Below are positions 9,842 through 18,841 of a DNA stretch of 52,910 nt, in pieces; position 1 is the stretch's first letter, and every line of letters begins with the position of its first letter. The notes under the pieces are model-generated. The model searched no databases. It saw only the letters and a program-made list of their open reading frames with translations, and was not told the origin of the DNA. The translations under genes and the position numbers were made by a program. Where the stretch lies: positions 1-52,910 of the forward strand of contig VBIW01000050.1 in the NCBI GenBank assembly GCA_005880915.1, given 5' to 3'. This stretch comes from Chloroflexota bacterium (GTDB lineage Bacteria; Chloroflexota; Dormibacteria; Dormibacterales; Dormibacteraceae).

Positions 9842-10833
9842 ACACCTTCTACGCGACCAACCTGCTGATCTACGCGGGGGTCGATATCATCGCGCTGCTC
9901 GCGCTGAACCTCCAGTTCGGAGTGTCGGGCATCGTCAACTTCAGCTTCATCGTCTTCCAGTCCGCAGGCGCCTACGCCGCGGCCGTCCTGTCGATGCCAC
10001 CCGACTCGAACCCCGACTACAGCTTCCAGGTCTACTTCGGCGGCTTCCAGCTGCCCTTTCCGCTTCCCTGGGTCGGCGGCGCCCTGGTCGGCGGCCTGCT
10101 CGCCATCCCGATCGGCTTCGTCGCGCTCCGCAAGCTGCGCAGCGATTACCAGGCGATCGCGCTGCTCGTGACCTCAATCATCGCCAATGAGGTGATCAAC
10201 AACGCGAGGCCTTTCCTCAACGGAGCGGCCGGCCTCGCCCTGGTCCCGAAGCCGCTGCAGGACCAGCTCGACACCCAGGCCGACTACTACCCCTACCTCC
10301 TCATCGGGCTCACCGCGGCGTGCGTCGCGCTGGTGTGGTTCATCTCGGCTCGAATCGTCAACTCGCCGTATGGACGCTCGCTGAGAGCGATGCGCGAAAA
10401 CGAGCTTGCCGCGACCGCCCTGGGCAAGAATCCTGTCGCGATGAAGATGACCATCTTCGTCGTCGGCGGGACAATCGCCGGCCTTTCCGGTGCCATTCTC
10501 GTCGGCTACCTCGGCGTGTGGGCGCCGTCGACGTGGCAGTACCCGGAGACGATCATCCTGTTCGCGGCGCTGATCGTCGGCGGGCGGGGCAACAACCTGG
10601 GCGCGATTCTCGGAGCGCTGCTCGTGCCGGTCGGCCTCGAGGAGGTGACCCGGCTGATGATCCGGATGAACCTCGGCCCGCCAAACCTCATCCCAGCTCT
10701 CGAGTGGGTTGTGATCGGGCTGTGCATCCTCGGCTTCCTCTGGTTCCGGCCCGAAGGCGTGCGCCCGGAGCGACGGCGCGTGTTCGAGGGAAGCCCAGAC
10801 GTCGAGCTGGTGGAAAGTGTCCGTGCAACCTGA
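9838..10833 (+). CDS. branched-chain-type ABC transporter permease (LivM-like)
   Basis: A 331-residue permease with multiple transmembrane segments. It has the LivM-type sequence GVSGIVNFSFIVFQSAGAYAAAVL and, near residue 180, the cytoplasmic loop SPYGRSLRAMRENELAATALGKN that contacts the ATPase. ATG at 9838 overlaps the TGA of the LivH-like gene. An in-frame extension upstream is inside livH and rejected. The C-terminal segment LWFRPEGVRPERRR ends the protein as in many LivM proteins. Confidence 0.92.
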   Translation: MNTFYATNLLIYAGVDIIALLALNLQFGVSGIVNFSFIVFQSAGAYAAAVLSMPPDSNPDYSFQVYFGGFQLPFPLPWVGGALVGGLLAIPIGFVALRKLRSDYQAIALLVTSIIANEVINNARPFLNGAAGLALVPKPLQDQLDTQADYYPYLLIGLTAACVALVWFISARIVNSPYGRSLRAMRENELAATALGKNPVAMKMTIFVVGGTIAGLSGAILVGYLGVWAPSTWQYPETIILFAALIVGGRGNNLGAILGALLVPVGLEEVTRLMIRMNLGPPNLIPALEWVVIGLCILGFLWFRPEGVRPERRRVFEGSPDVELVESVRAT

Positions 10834-11590
10834 CGGCCCGATGCTGAGGTCGGAAGACATCCATCGCCACTTCGAAGGCATGCATGCGGTGGACGGGGTT
10901 TCGCTCGAGGTTCCTCGGGGACAGATCACCGGACTCATCGGACCCAACGGCGCGGGCAAGTCGACCTTCATGGCCGTCGTCGCAGGCACCCTCCCCGCGA
11001 GCAGCGGCAGCATCCTGCTCGAGGGCGAGGACATCACGCGCCTTCCCGCCTACACGCGGGCGCGCCGTGGGTTGGTGCGAACCTTCCAGCTGCCGTCGGA
11101 ATTTGCGCGCCTGACGGTGCTCGAAAACCTGCTCGTTGCGGCGCCTCATAACCGAGGCGACTCACTTTTCGGCGCACTTATGGGCAGGCGGTACTGGATG
11201 CGGGATGAGGAACGAATCGTGGCCGAGGCCCGCGCGCTGCTCAAGCGATTCGGGATGAGCGCCAAGGAGTCCGATTACGCCGGGACGATGAGCGGCGGAC
11301 AGAAGCGCCTGATCGAGATCATGCGGGCGCTGATGCTCCATCCGCGAATCCTGCTGCTCGACGAGCCGATGTCCGGCGTCCACCCCAGAGTGATCGAGCA
11401 GATCCAGTATTACCTCCAGGTGCTGCGCACCGAAGGCTTGACGATCCTGATGGTCGAGCACGAGCTTCACCTCGTGGAAGAGCTCTGCGACTCGGTGTTC
11501 GTGATGGCACAGGGCAAGCTCATCGGCAGCGGGACCATGGCGAGCTTGCGGCGCCAGCGGGAGATTGTTGACGCTTACCTTGTTGGATAG
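10817..11590 (+). CDS. ABC transporter ATP-binding protein (LivG-like)
   Basis: A 257-residue ATPase. Walker A is GPNGAGKST at residues 42-50, the ABC signature MSGGQ is near 157, Walker B ILLLDEPMSG is near 177, and the switch His occurs in MVEHE. The start is GTG at 10817, overlapping the permease by 17 bp, with GGTGG just upstream; an ATG eight codons later is possible. It pairs with the LivF-like ATPase downstream to power uptake. Confidence 0.9.
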   Translation: MSVQPDGPMLRSEDIHRHFEGMHAVDGVSLEVPRGQITGLIGPNGAGKSTFMAVVAGTLPASSGSILLEGEDITRLPAYTRARRGLVRTFQLPSEFARLTVLENLLVAAPHNRGDSLFGALMGRRYWMRDEERIVAEARALLKRFGMSAKESDYAGTMSGGQKRLIEIMRALMLHPRILLLDEPMSGVHPRVIEQIQYYLQVLRTEGLTILMVEHELHLVEELCDSVFVMAQGKLIGSGTMASLRRQREIVDAYLVG

Positions 11591-12386
11591 GCAACCGGAG
11601 GTCGCGCAGCCACGCCCCGCCCCGAGCCTGCGGGCGGAGGGGGTCACGGCCGGCTACGGCGGCGTCCCGGTGATTCGCGACGTGTCGATCGCCGTCGGGC
11701 CTGCCGAGATCGTGGCGGTGATCGGCCCCAACGGCGCGGGCAAGAGCACGCTGCTGAAGAGCCTGGTCGGGATCTTGCGCGTGACCAGCGGGCGGGTCGT
11801 TCTGGGTGACGGCGACGACGTCACCAACCGGCCGCCGGAAGAGCTGGCGCGGCGCGGCGTCGGCTACGTGCCACAGGTGAATGACATCTTCGAGCCGCTC
11901 ACGGTTCTGGAAAACCTGGAGATGGGCGGATATCTCCTGCCCGCAGCCCGCATCAAGGAGCGGGTCGACGAGGTCGGAAAGGTCTTCCCCGCGCTGCCGC
12001 CGATGCTCAAGCGACGAGCCGACAAGCTGAGCGGCGGGGAGCGAAAGATGCTTGCCATCGCGCGCGTCCTGATGCTCGATCCGAAAGTCCTGATCCTGGA
12101 CGAGCCGACGGCAAACCTGAGCCCCAAGCTCGCCGACAGCCTCCTCCACGAGCATGTGAAGCGCCTGGCGGGGGTTGGCAAAGCCGTGCTGCTCGTCGAG
12201 CAGCGGGCGCGCGCGGCGCTCGAGATCGCCGCCTGGACAAGCGTGCTGGTATCGGGGACGACGAGGCTGGAGGGCAGGCCGCAAGACCTGCTGCGCCGGC
12301 CGGACTTCGAGGAGCTGTTTTTGGGCGCCGGGCCGGCGAGGACGGCGCGTGAGGAATCGGACGAGAAGGAGAACGAAAAGTCATGA
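11565..12386 (+). CDS. ABC transporter ATP-binding protein (LivF-like)
   Basis: An ATPase of about 273 residues with Walker A GPNGAGKST near residue 54, signature LSGGERKM near 155 and Walker B KVLILDEP near 174. The start is uncertain: only TTG codons (11565, 11568, 11580, 11583) occur before the conserved domain, all overlapping the end of the LivG-like gene. The C-terminal tail is unusually long and charged (EESDEKENEKS). Its stop overlaps the ATG of the next gene (ATGA), tying the hydrolase to the transporter. Confidence 0.88.
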   Translation: MLTLTLLDRQPEVAQPRPAPSLRAEGVTAGYGGVPVIRDVSIAVGPAEIVAVIGPNGAGKSTLLKSLVGILRVTSGRVVLGDGDDVTNRPPEELARRGVGYVPQVNDIFEPLTVLENLEMGGYLLPAARIKERVDEVGKVFPALPPMLKRRADKLSGGERKMLAIARVLMLDPKVLILDEPTANLSPKLADSLLHEHVKRLAGVGKAVLLVEQRARAALEIAAWTSVLVSGTTRLEGRPQDLLRRPDFEELFLGAGPARTAREESDEKENEKS

Positions 12387-13255
12387 GACTGGTCACATTC
12401 CGTGTCGACGGCGGCTCGCGGCTTGGAGTGCTGCGGGAGCAAGACGAGGTGGTCGAGGTTGCCGAGCCCGGCGACATGCTGTCGCTGATCGACTCGGGTG
12501 AGGAAGGGCTCGCGGCCGCCAGGGCTGCGCTCTCCTCCTCGAAGTCGAAAGCACGCCGCCTCGCTGACGTCGAGCTCCTCTCCCCGCTTCCCGATCCGCG
12601 TGGCAACGTGATCGCGATCGGACGCAACTACCAGAAGCACGCCCAGGAAACGGCCGTCATCGAAGGCCGCGAGCCCAGCCCGCCGACCATCTTCACCAAG
12701 GCGATCACATCCCTGACGGAGCCGTTCGCCGACATCGCCATCGATCCGGCGATCAGCGACAAGATCGACTGGGAGGTGGAGCTCGCCGTGGTCATCGGCA
12801 AGCGAGGCGCCAACATCAAGCGCGGCAGCGCGCGGAGCTTTGTGTTCGGCTACACCGCCCTCAACGACGTCACCGCTCGTGACATCCAGAGCGGCTGGGG
12901 CGGCCAGTATTTCAAGGGAAAGAGCCTCGACCGCAGCTGCCCGACCGGTCCGTGGATCGTCACCGCCGACGAGATGCCCGAGACGCAGTCGCTGCACCTC
13001 CGCCTGCTCGTCAACGGCACGGTGAAGCAGGACGGGAACACGCGCGACATGATCTACCCGGTCGACGCGGTGATCGAGTGGGTCTCGGTCGGGATGACCA
13101 TCCTGCCCGGCTCGCTCATCGCGACCGGCACGCCTGACGGAGTTGGGTTTGCGCGAACGCCGCCAGAGTTCCTGAATCCTGGCGACGTGATGGAGACCGA
13201 GGTCGAGGGTATCGGCACGATGCGCAACCGGATCGTGTCGGCCGCGAGAGATTGA
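12383..13255 (+). CDS. fumarylacetoacetate hydrolase family protein
   Basis: A 290-residue FAH-fold enzyme with an N-terminal small domain and a catalytic domain starting at NVIAIGRNYQKHA. The metal-ligand acidic residues lie in IDWEVELAVVIGK and the Asp in NDVTARDIQ; the C-terminal GTPDGVGFARTPPEFLNPGD is a family hallmark. Relatives include 2-hydroxyhepta-dienedioate isomerases, acylpyruvate hydrolases and related C-C bond hydrolases of aromatic or sugar-acid breakdown. It is co-translated with the LivF-like ATPase, so it may process the imported compound. Exact reaction unknown. Confidence 0.88.
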   Translation: MRLVTFRVDGGSRLGVLREQDEVVEVAEPGDMLSLIDSGEEGLAAARAALSSSKSKARRLADVELLSPLPDPRGNVIAIGRNYQKHAQETAVIEGREPSPPTIFTKAITSLTEPFADIAIDPAISDKIDWEVELAVVIGKRGANIKRGSARSFVFGYTALNDVTARDIQSGWGGQYFKGKSLDRSCPTGPWIVTADEMPETQSLHLRLLVNGTVKQDGNTRDMIYPVDAVIEWVSVGMTILPGSLIATGTPDGVGFARTPPEFLNPGDVMETEVEGIGTMRNRIVSAARD

Positions 13256-13256
13256 A

Positions 13257-13285
13257 GAGCGGCCGCCCGCTGCGGGCGGCCGTTC
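13257..13285. terminator. bidirectional hairpin terminator
   Basis: A perfect 10-bp GC stem CGGCCGCCCG/CGGGCGGCCG (13260-13269 and 13273-13282) with a 3-nt loop lies between two convergent genes. It is flanked by GAAGAG on one side and TTCAAC on the other, so it could stop transcripts from both strands, although the T tracts are short. Confidence 0.65.
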
Positions 13286-13297
13286 AACTCTGAGTCG

Positions 13298-15862
13298 TCA
13301 GGAAGCGGCGATCGTCCAGATGCCGCGGCCGTGCGTGGCAGCGACAAGGTTGCCGTGAGGGTCTACCGTCAGCTGGTCGACCACCACGTTCGGCAGGTTG
13401 CTGCCGAACCTGGTCCAGGTCGCTCCATTGTCGGAGGACCTGAAGACTCCGAAGTCGGTCGCCGCATACAGGACGCCGCCGCGGAAGACGACGTCGTCCA
13501 TCGGAACGTCGGGCAGGTTGCCGGAGCGGTTGGCCCAGGTTGCACCACCAGTCGTCGTCTCGAAGACGTGGCCGACGCCAGGGTCGTCCGGTCCGATCAT
13601 CCACTTGCGCGAGTAGCCGGACAGCGAGATGTAAGCGTGGTTCGGGTTCGCAGTGTCGATGCGCACGCCGCTGATGTAGCGGTTGGGCAGGTCGGTGCCG
13701 CACCCTGTCCCCTTGGTGCAGTACTGAGCGGTCGGCTGCCAGCCTGCGCCACCGTTCTTCAACAGCACGATTCCAGCGTGGAACCCGGTGCCGCTGCCGA
13801 AGCTCACGTTGCAGGGCCCGCACCAGGCCGCCGCCACGTACTGCGTTTTGCCGACCGTGATCGCGTCGAGCGCTGTCACCTGGGAAGCGGCGTTGCCGCC
13901 AAGGGCCGTGCGGACGTCGAATATGTTCTGCCAGGCGCCCGGGGTGTTCGTCTCGGCGACACCCGATTCAGAGTTCCACACGATCGCTCCACCAGCGACC
14001 AGGTGAGCGGGGTTGGTGCGGTCCATACCGATCGGTGAGATGAAGCGCGGGTCGGGGTCTGGCGGGTTGATGAAGTGCCAGTTGGCGCCTCCGTCGCTCG
14101 ACTGGAGCGCGGTCAGGCCGGTGTACTCGGTGATCACATTCTGCGATTTGGCGGGGTCGACGAGCGTATAGCCACCATCGCCGCCAAAGACCTGGACCGA
14201 GCTGACACTGATGGGGTTGTGGTTGTCGTCCTGAACCGTTGTCGGGGTCGTGAAGACCTTGTTGCTTCCGTTGTCCTGCAGGCCGCCGTAGATGATCGAG
14301 TCGCCGCTGCCGGCGGCCGAGTAATACTGCAGCGCGTCGAGGTGCTGGTTGTTGTTGGTCCAGCCGCCGCTCGAGTGATTGTCAAGCGACCTCGAATACA
14401 CGCCGCCGTCGTTGCCCACGTAGAGCGTGCTGCCATTGATCAGCGCTGCGTGCTGGTCGGAGTGCGCCTGGTTGTGGTCGCACGTGCCCTCGAATGGCGA
14501 ATAGGAGAAGCAGCTGAAGCCGAAGTTCCAGTACGGCGCGATGGTCTGCCACTTGCCGCCGCCGTTCTGGCTCTCGTAGACCTCCTCGAGGCCGAGATAG
14601 ACGTGGTCCTTGTTCCCGGGGTCGACCGCCAGGAACTGGTTGTACCAGGCCTGGATCCCGGGGCCATAGTGCTTGGTTCCGATCCGCCTCCACCACTGCG
14701 CCGAACCGCTGTTGGCGAGCTGCTCGGACTGCGCGATCTGGGTCCACGGACCGTTCGGGTCGCCGTTGGCCGAAGCAAACGCGCCCGTGAGCAGCGTCTT
14801 GCCATTGGTGCCGACGTTCAGCAGGTAAGGGCTCTGGACGACCGCGTAGAGGCGATCGCCTGCGGCCGAAAAGGCCAGCGTGGTGCGACCTTCGTCCTGG
14901 TTGAGCGGCCAGCCTCTCGGGCTCGAGAGGTAAGTGAAGGTGGCACCGCCGTCATTCGACAGGTACAGGCCGTTGGTCGATGCGCCGCCACGATAGCCGG
15001 CCACCGCCAGGACCTGCTGGCCGTTTGTGCCCGGACGGACCGCCACGTCCGTGATCATGTTGCCGACCTTCAGGTTGACGTTGCCCGTGCAGGTTGCCGG
15101 GTCGCACGCCGGGTGAAGGGTCGACGTCCAGCTTGCCCCGTCCCACACGAACAGCCCGTGTGACGTCGCGGCCAGGATCTTGCTGCCGTTCTGGACGAGG
15201 CGGAAGATCAGGGCGCCGTTGAGCGCGGATCCGCCGATGCGGCTCCAGGTCGAGCCGCCGTTGGTCGAGGCAAGCACTCCGATCCCCGCGTAGCTGTCGG
15301 AGCTGGTGTTTGCCTCTCCGGTACCTGCGTAGAGGGTGTAGCCACCCGACTTCGGAACGACGAGGAGCGCTCCGATGGAGAGAGTGCCGGCGCTGTCGGT
15401 CACCGGCCCCCACGTCGTGCCGTTGTCGGTCGACTTCCAGACGCCTCCGTCAGCCGCGCCCGCAAAGAGCGCACCGTCAGGAGCCGCCGCGAGCGAGGTC
15501 ATGCGGCCGCCCACCCAGCGGTCGCCCGCGCCCGAGTTGCTGAAGTTGCTCGTCGGGTCGATGTACTGAGGGCTGTCCGAGAAGTCGTTGCCCTGAGCAC
15601 CCGGAAGGTTCGTCCGCTCGGTCCATGTCCCAGCGGTGACCGGCAAGCTCGACGCCTGACCGGCGACCGCCGCGTAAGCGTTCTGGTCGACCGCGCCGTT
15701 GGGCGCGAATCGCTGCGACGTGAACCAGTTGACCGCGTCCGCGGCGTCCTGGCTTTCCTGCCCGGCCACGTCATGAGGCGAGATAGTCCCGGCCAGCCCG
15801 GGCGTGATGCTGCCGACGAGGACCACGACGGCTGAAGCGACGACGAACAGGATTCGACGCAT
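13298..15862 (-). CDS. secreted BNR/Asp-box beta-propeller protein (sialidase/VPS10-like)
   Basis: An 854-residue protein with a signal peptide (MRRILFVVASAVVVLVGSI, cleavage likely near Ala-Gly at about residue 25). It has about seven Asp-box motifs of the S-x-D/N-x-G-x-T/S-W type, for example KSTDNGTTW, ASTNGGSTW, LSNDGGATF, QSSDGGANW and RSSDNGATW. These repeats form beta-propeller blades as in sialidases, VPS10/sortilin domains and xyloglucanases. Catalytic residues of a glycosidase cannot be assigned. ATG at 15862 has GGAGAGGGTGCT before it. A perfect -35 TTGACA about 110 bp upstream suggests strong expression. Probably an exported glycan-active or surface protein; function unproven. Confidence 0.82.
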   Translation of the reverse strand: MRRILFVVASAVVVLVGSITPGLAGTISPHDVAGQESQDAADAVNWFTSQRFAPNGAVDQNAYAAVAGQASSLPVTAGTWTERTNLPGAQGNDFSDSPQYIDPTSNFSNSGAGDRWVGGRMTSLAAAPDGALFAGAADGGVWKSTDNGTTWGPVTDSAGTLSIGALLVVPKSGGYTLYAGTGEANTSSDSYAGIGVLASTNGGSTWSRIGGSALNGALIFRLVQNGSKILAATSHGLFVWDGASWTSTLHPACDPATCTGNVNLKVGNMITDVAVRPGTNGQQVLAVAGYRGGASTNGLYLSNDGGATFTYLSSPRGWPLNQDEGRTTLAFSAAGDRLYAVVQSPYLLNVGTNGKTLLTGAFASANGDPNGPWTQIAQSEQLANSGSAQWWRRIGTKHYGPGIQAWYNQFLAVDPGNKDHVYLGLEEVYESQNGGGKWQTIAPYWNFGFSCFSYSPFEGTCDHNQAHSDQHAALINGSTLYVGNDGGVYSRSLDNHSSGGWTNNNQHLDALQYYSAAGSGDSIIYGGLQDNGSNKVFTTPTTVQDDNHNPISVSSVQVFGGDGGYTLVDPAKSQNVITEYTGLTALQSSDGGANWHFINPPDPDPRFISPIGMDRTNPAHLVAGGAIVWNSESGVAETNTPGAWQNIFDVRTALGGNAASQVTALDAITVGKTQYVAAAWCGPCNVSFGSGTGFHAGIVLLKNGGAGWQPTAQYCTKGTGCGTDLPNRYISGVRIDTANPNHAYISLSGYSRKWMIGPDDPGVGHVFETTTGGATWANRSGNLPDVPMDDVVFRGGVLYAATDFGVFRSSDNGATWTRFGSNLPNVVVDQLTVDPHGNLVAATHGRGIWTIAAS

Positions 15863-15948
15863 AGCACCCTCTCCACAACGGCACGCACCCCTGCGTGCTT
15901 CGGATGAAATGAACACTGCGGAGCCCCCCAGCCCACGCCCGACCATCG

Positions 15949-15978
15949 ATTCTCAGTGACGCTTCTGGCCACTGTCAA
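15949..15978 (-). promoter_or_regulatory. sigma70-type promoter for the secreted BNR protein
   Basis: On the minus strand TTGACA (15978-15973), a perfect -35 hexamer, is followed after 18 nt by GAGAAT (15954-15949), a 4/6 match to the -10. The start would lie near 15942, giving a leader of about 80 nt before the ATG at 15862. Confidence 0.55.
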
Positions 15979-16015
15979 GTCATGATCGGGATCAGGCGCC
16001 CACGCTAGGCTGAGG

Positions 16016-16921
16016 ATGGTGTTCCGGACGGAATCATTGGCCGGCGTCCTTGTTGCGCTCGCGTCGCCGCTCCAACGCGACGGCGCTGTCGACGAACCCG
16101 CCGTCGCGCGGCTCGTCGAGCACGTCCTCGCCGGAGGCGTTCGCGGCCTGCTGGCGCTTGGATCGACCGGCGAGACAGCGTCACTGGATGAGATATCGCG
16201 CCGCAAGGTCCTCGACGCCGTCGTCAAAGCCGCCCATGGACGCGTTCCTGTGATCTGCGGCGTGGCGCAGAGCCACGTGTCGGCGTCGCGCGCCGAGATC
16301 GAGGCCGCCGCGACGCTAGGCGCCGACGCGGTGCTCGTGGCACCGCCCTTCTACTACCCGATGGACCAGCCAGGTGTGCTCGCCTTCTACCGGCAGCTCG
16401 CTGAGGATGCGCCGCTGCCGATCCTCCTCTACAACATTCCGCAGTTCACAAAGGTGGTGGTCGAGCCCGCCACAGTGGCCACGCTCGCGCGCGAAGGAAC
16501 GATCACCGGGATCAAGGATTCGAGCCGTGACTTCGAATACTTCGAGGGACTGTGCATCGCGACTCGAGACCTGCCGTCGTTCCGAGTCTTCACGGGCAGC
16601 GACTCGATGCTCATCGCATCGCTTGCGATTGGCGGCGCGGGGACGATTTGCGGCGCGGGCAATATCGCACCGGCGCTCGTCGTGCGGATCTATGACGAGT
16701 ACGTGCGCGGCGACCTCGAATCGGCGCGCAAAAGCCAGGATCGGCTGTTCGAGCTTGTGCTGGCCGTTCGCGCCGGAGTTTTCCCGCTCGCGATCAAGGC
16801 GGCTCTGCACATGCAGGGCATCTGCGAGCCATGGTCGGCGCCTCCGGTCCGCAAGCTCGACGAGCGCCTCGAGGCAGGGCTCAGGGAGCAACTGGCGAGG
16901 TCTGGACTTCTCCGAGACTAG
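16016..16921 (+). CDS. dihydrodipicolinate synthase (DapA) family aldolase
   Basis: A 301-residue class I aldolase of the DapA/NAL family. The Schiff-base Lys is K167 in GIKDSS and the catalytic Tyr is Y139 in LLYNIPQ. Their 28-residue spacing equals that of DapA (133/161 in E. coli). The carboxylate-binding GSTGE motif is present near residue 45. Members condense or cleave pyruvate with an aldehyde: lysine synthesis, sialic acid lyase, or sugar-acid aldolases. No lysine genes are nearby, so a catabolic aldolase is as likely as DapA. The ATG lies only 4 nt after a possible -10 (TAGGCT), so the mRNA may have almost no leader. Confidence 0.85.
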   Translation: MVFRTESLAGVLVALASPLQRDGAVDEPAVARLVEHVLAGGVRGLLALGSTGETASLDEISRRKVLDAVVKAAHGRVPVICGVAQSHVSASRAEIEAAATLGADAVLVAPPFYYPMDQPGVLAFYRQLAEDAPLPILLYNIPQFTKVVVEPATVATLAREGTITGIKDSSRDFEYFEGLCIATRDLPSFRVFTGSDSMLIASLAIGGAGTICGAGNIAPALVVRIYDEYVRGDLESARKSQDRLFELVLAVRAGVFPLAIKAALHMQGICEPWSAPPVRKLDERLEAGLREQLARSGLLRD

Positions 16922-17113
16922 CGGCCTGGAGGGTGAAGGGCCAGGCGCCGGGCGCATGGCCCACCCCCCGCAGCCTGTACGCGCCGGGCGACCCAGCTCC
17001 CGGCAGTCCGAATCATCGTTTGGGCGCGGTAGTCGAAACCAGCCGCAAGTGCATGATTTCCGCCTACTACATTTGTGGTACCAGGGCTTTCCGGTCGTTA
17101 TCCTCGTCAAGTC

Positions 17114-17953
17114 TTGATCGTCTCCATCGGCGACCTCGTCCTCGACATCGCGATCGTGCCAGAAGGCCCGCTCCAGCCTGACGACGACTCGCCCGCCGCG
17201 ATCACGATCGGAGGCGGGGGTCAGGCGGCGAACTTCTGCGCCTGGGCCGCGGCGCTGGGCGAGCCAGTTCGGCTTGTCACCCGGGTCGGGGATGACGAGT
17301 CGGGCCGCAGGCTGGTCGCCGACCTCGAGTCGCGGGGCGTCGAGGTTCGCGCCGTGTGGGCCGAGGAACCGACCGGAGCCATTGCGGTCCTCGTGGGTCC
17401 TGACGGACGCCGCGCGATGGCGACCCAGCGTGGCGCGAGCGTCGGACTCAGCCCCGGCGACCTCGAGGACGCGTGGTTCCGCGATACCCGGCTTCTCCAT
17501 GTGCCGGGCTATTCCCTCTTCGTCGAACCAATCGCGGCAGCCACCCGGGCGGCGATCAGGGTGGTGCGCGAGGCCGGTGGAATGCTCGCGGTCGACCTTT
17601 CATCGGCCGCGGGCCTGCGCGCGTATGGACCTAGCCGGATGGCCTACGTTCTGGCCCGCCTCAAACCGGAGCTGCTCTTCGCCACCGAGCCTGAGGCTGA
17701 CACGCTGGCCGTCCCGCTCGAAAGCCTGGCCCAGGTCCCCGTCCTCAAGCTGGGGGCGGCCGGATGCCGCGTGTTCGGCCACACGATCTCAGCGCCCGAG
17801 GTGAAAGCCCTCGACCCGACGGGCGCCGGTGACGCATTCGCGGCCGCGTTCTGCGTCGCGTGGCTGCGCGGGGCGCAGCCAGTCGAAGCCGCCGAGAGTG
17901 CTGTCCAGGCTGCGTCGCAGTCCGTGCTGCTCGTCGGAGCGCGCCCGAGCTGA
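17114..17953 (+). CDS. PfkB-family carbohydrate kinase, probable pseudouridine kinase
   Basis: A kinase of about 279 residues of the ribokinase/PfkB family. The N-terminal GD motif region is VSIGDLVLDIAI, the Gly-rich substrate loop GGGGQAANFCAWAAALG follows, and the ATP/anion-hole motif DPTGAGDAFAAAFC with catalytic Asp is near residue 239. It directly precedes, and touches, a pseudouridine-5'-phosphate glycosidase gene. That identifies it as the likely pseudouridine kinase (PsuK role), which phosphorylates pseudouridine before the glycosidic C-C bond is cleaved. The start is uncertain: TTG at 17114 fits the family N-terminus, while GTG at 17075 adds 13 residues unlike the family. Confidence 0.82.
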   Translation: MIVSIGDLVLDIAIVPEGPLQPDDDSPAAITIGGGGQAANFCAWAAALGEPVRLVTRVGDDESGRRLVADLESRGVEVRAVWAEEPTGAIAVLVGPDGRRAMATQRGASVGLSPGDLEDAWFRDTRLLHVPGYSLFVEPIAAATRAAIRVVREAGGMLAVDLSSAAGLRAYGPSRMAYVLARLKPELLFATEPEADTLAVPLESLAQVPVLKLGAAGCRVFGHTISAPEVKALDPTGAGDAFAAAFCVAWLRGAQPVEAAESAVQAASQSVLLVGARPS

Positions 17954-18834
17954 GCGACGTACTTCAGGTTTCACCTGAGGTGGCCGCGGCCCTGAGGGCC
18001 GGCACGCCGGTGGTCGCGCTCGAGACGTCTATCGTCGGCCAGGGCCTACCCGCGCCACACAACCTTAAAGCTGCGCGTGGATGCGAGGCCGCGGTGCGGG
18101 AGGAAGACGCCGTGCCCGCGACCATCGGGGTGCTCGACGGCCGCGTCCGCATCGGACTCAACGATCAAGAGCTCCAGCGCATGATCTCGGACGCGATCAA
18201 GGTGAGCTCGCGTGACCTGGGGCCTGCCCTGGTCCAGGGCGCCGTGGGAGCGACAACGGTGGCGGCCACCGCGCGCGCCGCCTCGATGGCGGGGATCCGA
18301 TTCCTCGCTACTGGCGGCATCGGCGGCGTGCATCGCGGGCACCCGGAGGACCAGTCGGCCGACCTGGACGAGCTCGCGCTTACCCGGATCGCGGTCTTTT
18401 GCGCCGGCGCCAAGATCGTCCTCGACCTGCGGCTGACGCTCGAACGGCTGGAGAGCCTTTCCGTGCCCGTGTTGGGATACGGCTGCGACGAGTTCCCTGC
18501 GTTTTATGCGCGGCGGAGTGGATGTCCGGTCAGCGGGCGCGTCGATGGACCTGACGAGACCGCAAGGGTCCTGGACGCAGCGTGGAAGACCGGCAGCCGA
18601 GGAGTCGTCGTCGCGATCCCGCCGCCGACAGAGCTCGACGGCGCCGAGGAGATGGCGTTACGCGCTGCGACCGAGATGCACGACGTGTCCGGAGGTGAGG
18701 TGACGCCTCGGCTGCTGGCGCGGATGGCCGAGCTGTCAGGCGGTCGATCGCTCGACGTCAACGTCGAGCTCGTGATCAACAACGCGCGGATAGCCGCCCA
18801 GGTGGCGAGGAGCTTTTCCGCTAGTCGATCGTGA
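17950..18834 (+). CDS. psuG: pseudouridine-5'-phosphate glycosidase
   Basis: A PsuG-family protein of about 285-294 residues. Family segments visible are ISPEV-like VSPEVAAALRAGTPVVALETSIV, the catalytic-region GAVGATTVAATARAASMAGI, ATGGIGGVHRG and the C-terminal LDVNVELVINNARIAAQVA. It splits pseudouridine 5'-phosphate to ribose 5-phosphate and uracil, using Mn2+. No ATG, GTG or TTG precedes the conserved N-terminal VSPEV segment unless one reaches back into the kinase gene (ATG 17860). A CTG at 17950 overlapping the kinase TGA (CTGA) would give the family's usual N-terminus. GTG at 17980 is the first conventional start and would clip the N-terminal helix. I list the CTG form as the homology-based start, with low certainty on that point. 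Confidence 0.85.
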   Translation: MSDVLQVSPEVAAALRAGTPVVALETSIVGQGLPAPHNLKAARGCEAAVREEDAVPATIGVLDGRVRIGLNDQELQRMISDAIKVSSRDLGPALVQGAVGATTVAATARAASMAGIRFLATGGIGGVHRGHPEDQSADLDELALTRIAVFCAGAKIVLDLRLTLERLESLSVPVLGYGCDEFPAFYARRSGCPVSGRVDGPDETARVLDAAWKTGSRGVVVAIPPPTELDGAEEMALRAATEMHDVSGGEVTPRLLARMAELSGGRSLDVNVELVINNARIAAQVARSFSASRS

Positions 18835-18841
18835 GAGGGTC

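Noticed and set aside
14075..15163. 362-codon plus-strand ORF
   Set aside because: It is antisense to the secreted BNR protein and arises from GC-rich codon bias.
17068..17082. Palindrome TGGTACCA as an operator upstream of the PfkB-family kinase gene
   Set aside because: An 8-bp palindrome alone is too short to support a site, and no regulator gene is adjacent.
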